Below the pieces are notes generated by a model. That model ran no database searches. It saw only the letters and a list, made by a program, of their open reading frames with translations, and was not told the DNA's origin. The translations under genes were made by a program, and so were the position numbers. Positions 63,663-64,000 of a DNA stretch of 64,000 nucleotides are shown piece by piece; position 1 is the stretch's first letter, and every line of letters starts with the position of its first letter. Where the stretch lies: contig CAVVEQ010000007.1 in assembly GCA_963747315.1 (NCBI GenBank), positions 287,925 to 351,924 on the forward strand, read 5' to 3'. This DNA comes from CAVVEQ01 sp963747315. Its GTDB lineage: Bacteria; Chloroflexota; Anaerolineae; Anaerolineales; Anaerolineaceae.

Positions 63663-64000
63663 ATGGCCGATAAACAGGATGGCGTACAAGAATCTGGTTC
63701 CATTGCCCCAGATAAGGAGTTTCACCTTAATGTCCCTCCACTTAAAATGGATTTTCACATCAAAGGGATGGACAATGCTGATTGGGGTATGAAGGACAGA
63801 ATGTCCCGCATTTTCAACCCCAAGAGCGGTAATACGCTCATGCTTGCGTTCGACCATGGCTACATCATGGGCGCATCCACAGGCCTGGAAAGACTGGATA
63901 TCCTAATCCCTCAACTTGCCGACGATATTGACGTTTTCATGGCGACCCGTGGAGCTCTACGCACCTGCGTTCCACCTACATTCAATAAAGGTGTTGCCTT
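63663..64000 (+). CDS. LsrF/DeoC-like class I aldolase (partial, runs off the window)
   Basis: An open frame from ATG 63663 to the window end, 112 codons. After a 50-residue N-terminal extension (MADKQDGVQESGS) it reads FNPKSGNTLMLAFDHGYIMG, then GLERLDILIPQL and MATRGALRTCVPP. These are the start and first strands of LsrF/fructose-bisphosphate aldolase class I (DeoC-fold) proteins. AGGAGAAAG precedes the start. The 3' end and the Schiff-base lysine lie outside the window. Confidence 0.8.
   Translation, partial: MADKQDGVQESGSIAPDKEFHLNVPPLKMDFHIKGMDNADWGMKDRMSRIFNPKSGNTLMLAFDHGYIMGASTGLERLDILIPQLADDIDVFMATRGALRTCVPPTFNKGVA

Overview
The window looks like a chromosomal contig from an anaerobic member of the Chloroflexota (Anaerolineae-like). 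This is inferred from the gene repertoire: a Dehalococcoides-type stand-alone Elp3, a ubiquitin-like conjugation operon, a ferredoxin-dependent 2-oxoacid oxidoreductase, corrinoid methyl-transfer genes, and many GNAT acetyltransferases. Most genes are GC-rich. At least four stretches are clearly AT-richer: 16.1-19.1 kb (conflict system), 26.7-28.0 kb (triple RidA), 37.3-39.2 kb (membrane glycosyltransferase-like) and 54.4-63.7 kb (methyl-transfer region).

Layout. 0-1.8 kb: YceD-like protein and primary sigma factor. 1.8-5.6 kb: an elp3-nitroreductase-hydrolase operon facing a divergent Trm9-like methyltransferase, a possible wobble-uridine modification pair. 5.6-16 kb: accessory genes (GNATs, an XRE regulator with a palindromic operator, an ABC exporter operon, hydrolases). 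16.1-19 kb: a three-gene ABC-three-component (ABC-3C) conflict system. 19.1-26.4 kb: ECF sigma/anti-sigma pair, membrane proteins, AI-2E family exporter. 26.4-28.6 kb: a gene of three tandem RidA domains, bracketed by homologous repeats next to tRNA-Lys(UUU). 28.7-36.9 kb: Ser/Thr kinase with a propeller sensor, lysS, greA, and a four-subunit VOR-type oxidoreductase. 37.3-39.2 kb: a GT-C-like membrane protein.

39.6-46.0 kb is the most striking region. One operon behind a consensus promoter encodes a GntR-wHTH/E1 fusion, a membrane-anchored RING-like protein, an E2 fused to an N-terminal ubiquitin-like domain, a free ubiquitin-like protein ending in Gly, a JAB/JAMM isopeptidase, a membrane FHA protein and a membrane vWA protein. 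It is a complete eukaryote-like E1-E2-E3-Ubl-DUB cascade with membrane and phosphopeptide-recognition parts.

46-54.3 kb: GT-C-like and GT2 glycosyltransferases, metallophosphoesterase, acyl-ACP thioesterase, GH4 glycosidase, DegV and PlsY-like proteins. 54.4-63.7 kb: a methanol/methyl corrinoid methyl-transfer operon (mtaB, mtaC, mtaA-like, DUF1638, RACo-like activator) facing a LacI-type regulator with a perfect palindrome over the operon's -35 box, then two aldolase genes.

Technical note: about 20 otherwise intact genes carry single-base frameshifts, mostly one extra base. This looks like assembly indel error rather than decay, so affected genes are given here at their reconstructed full extent.
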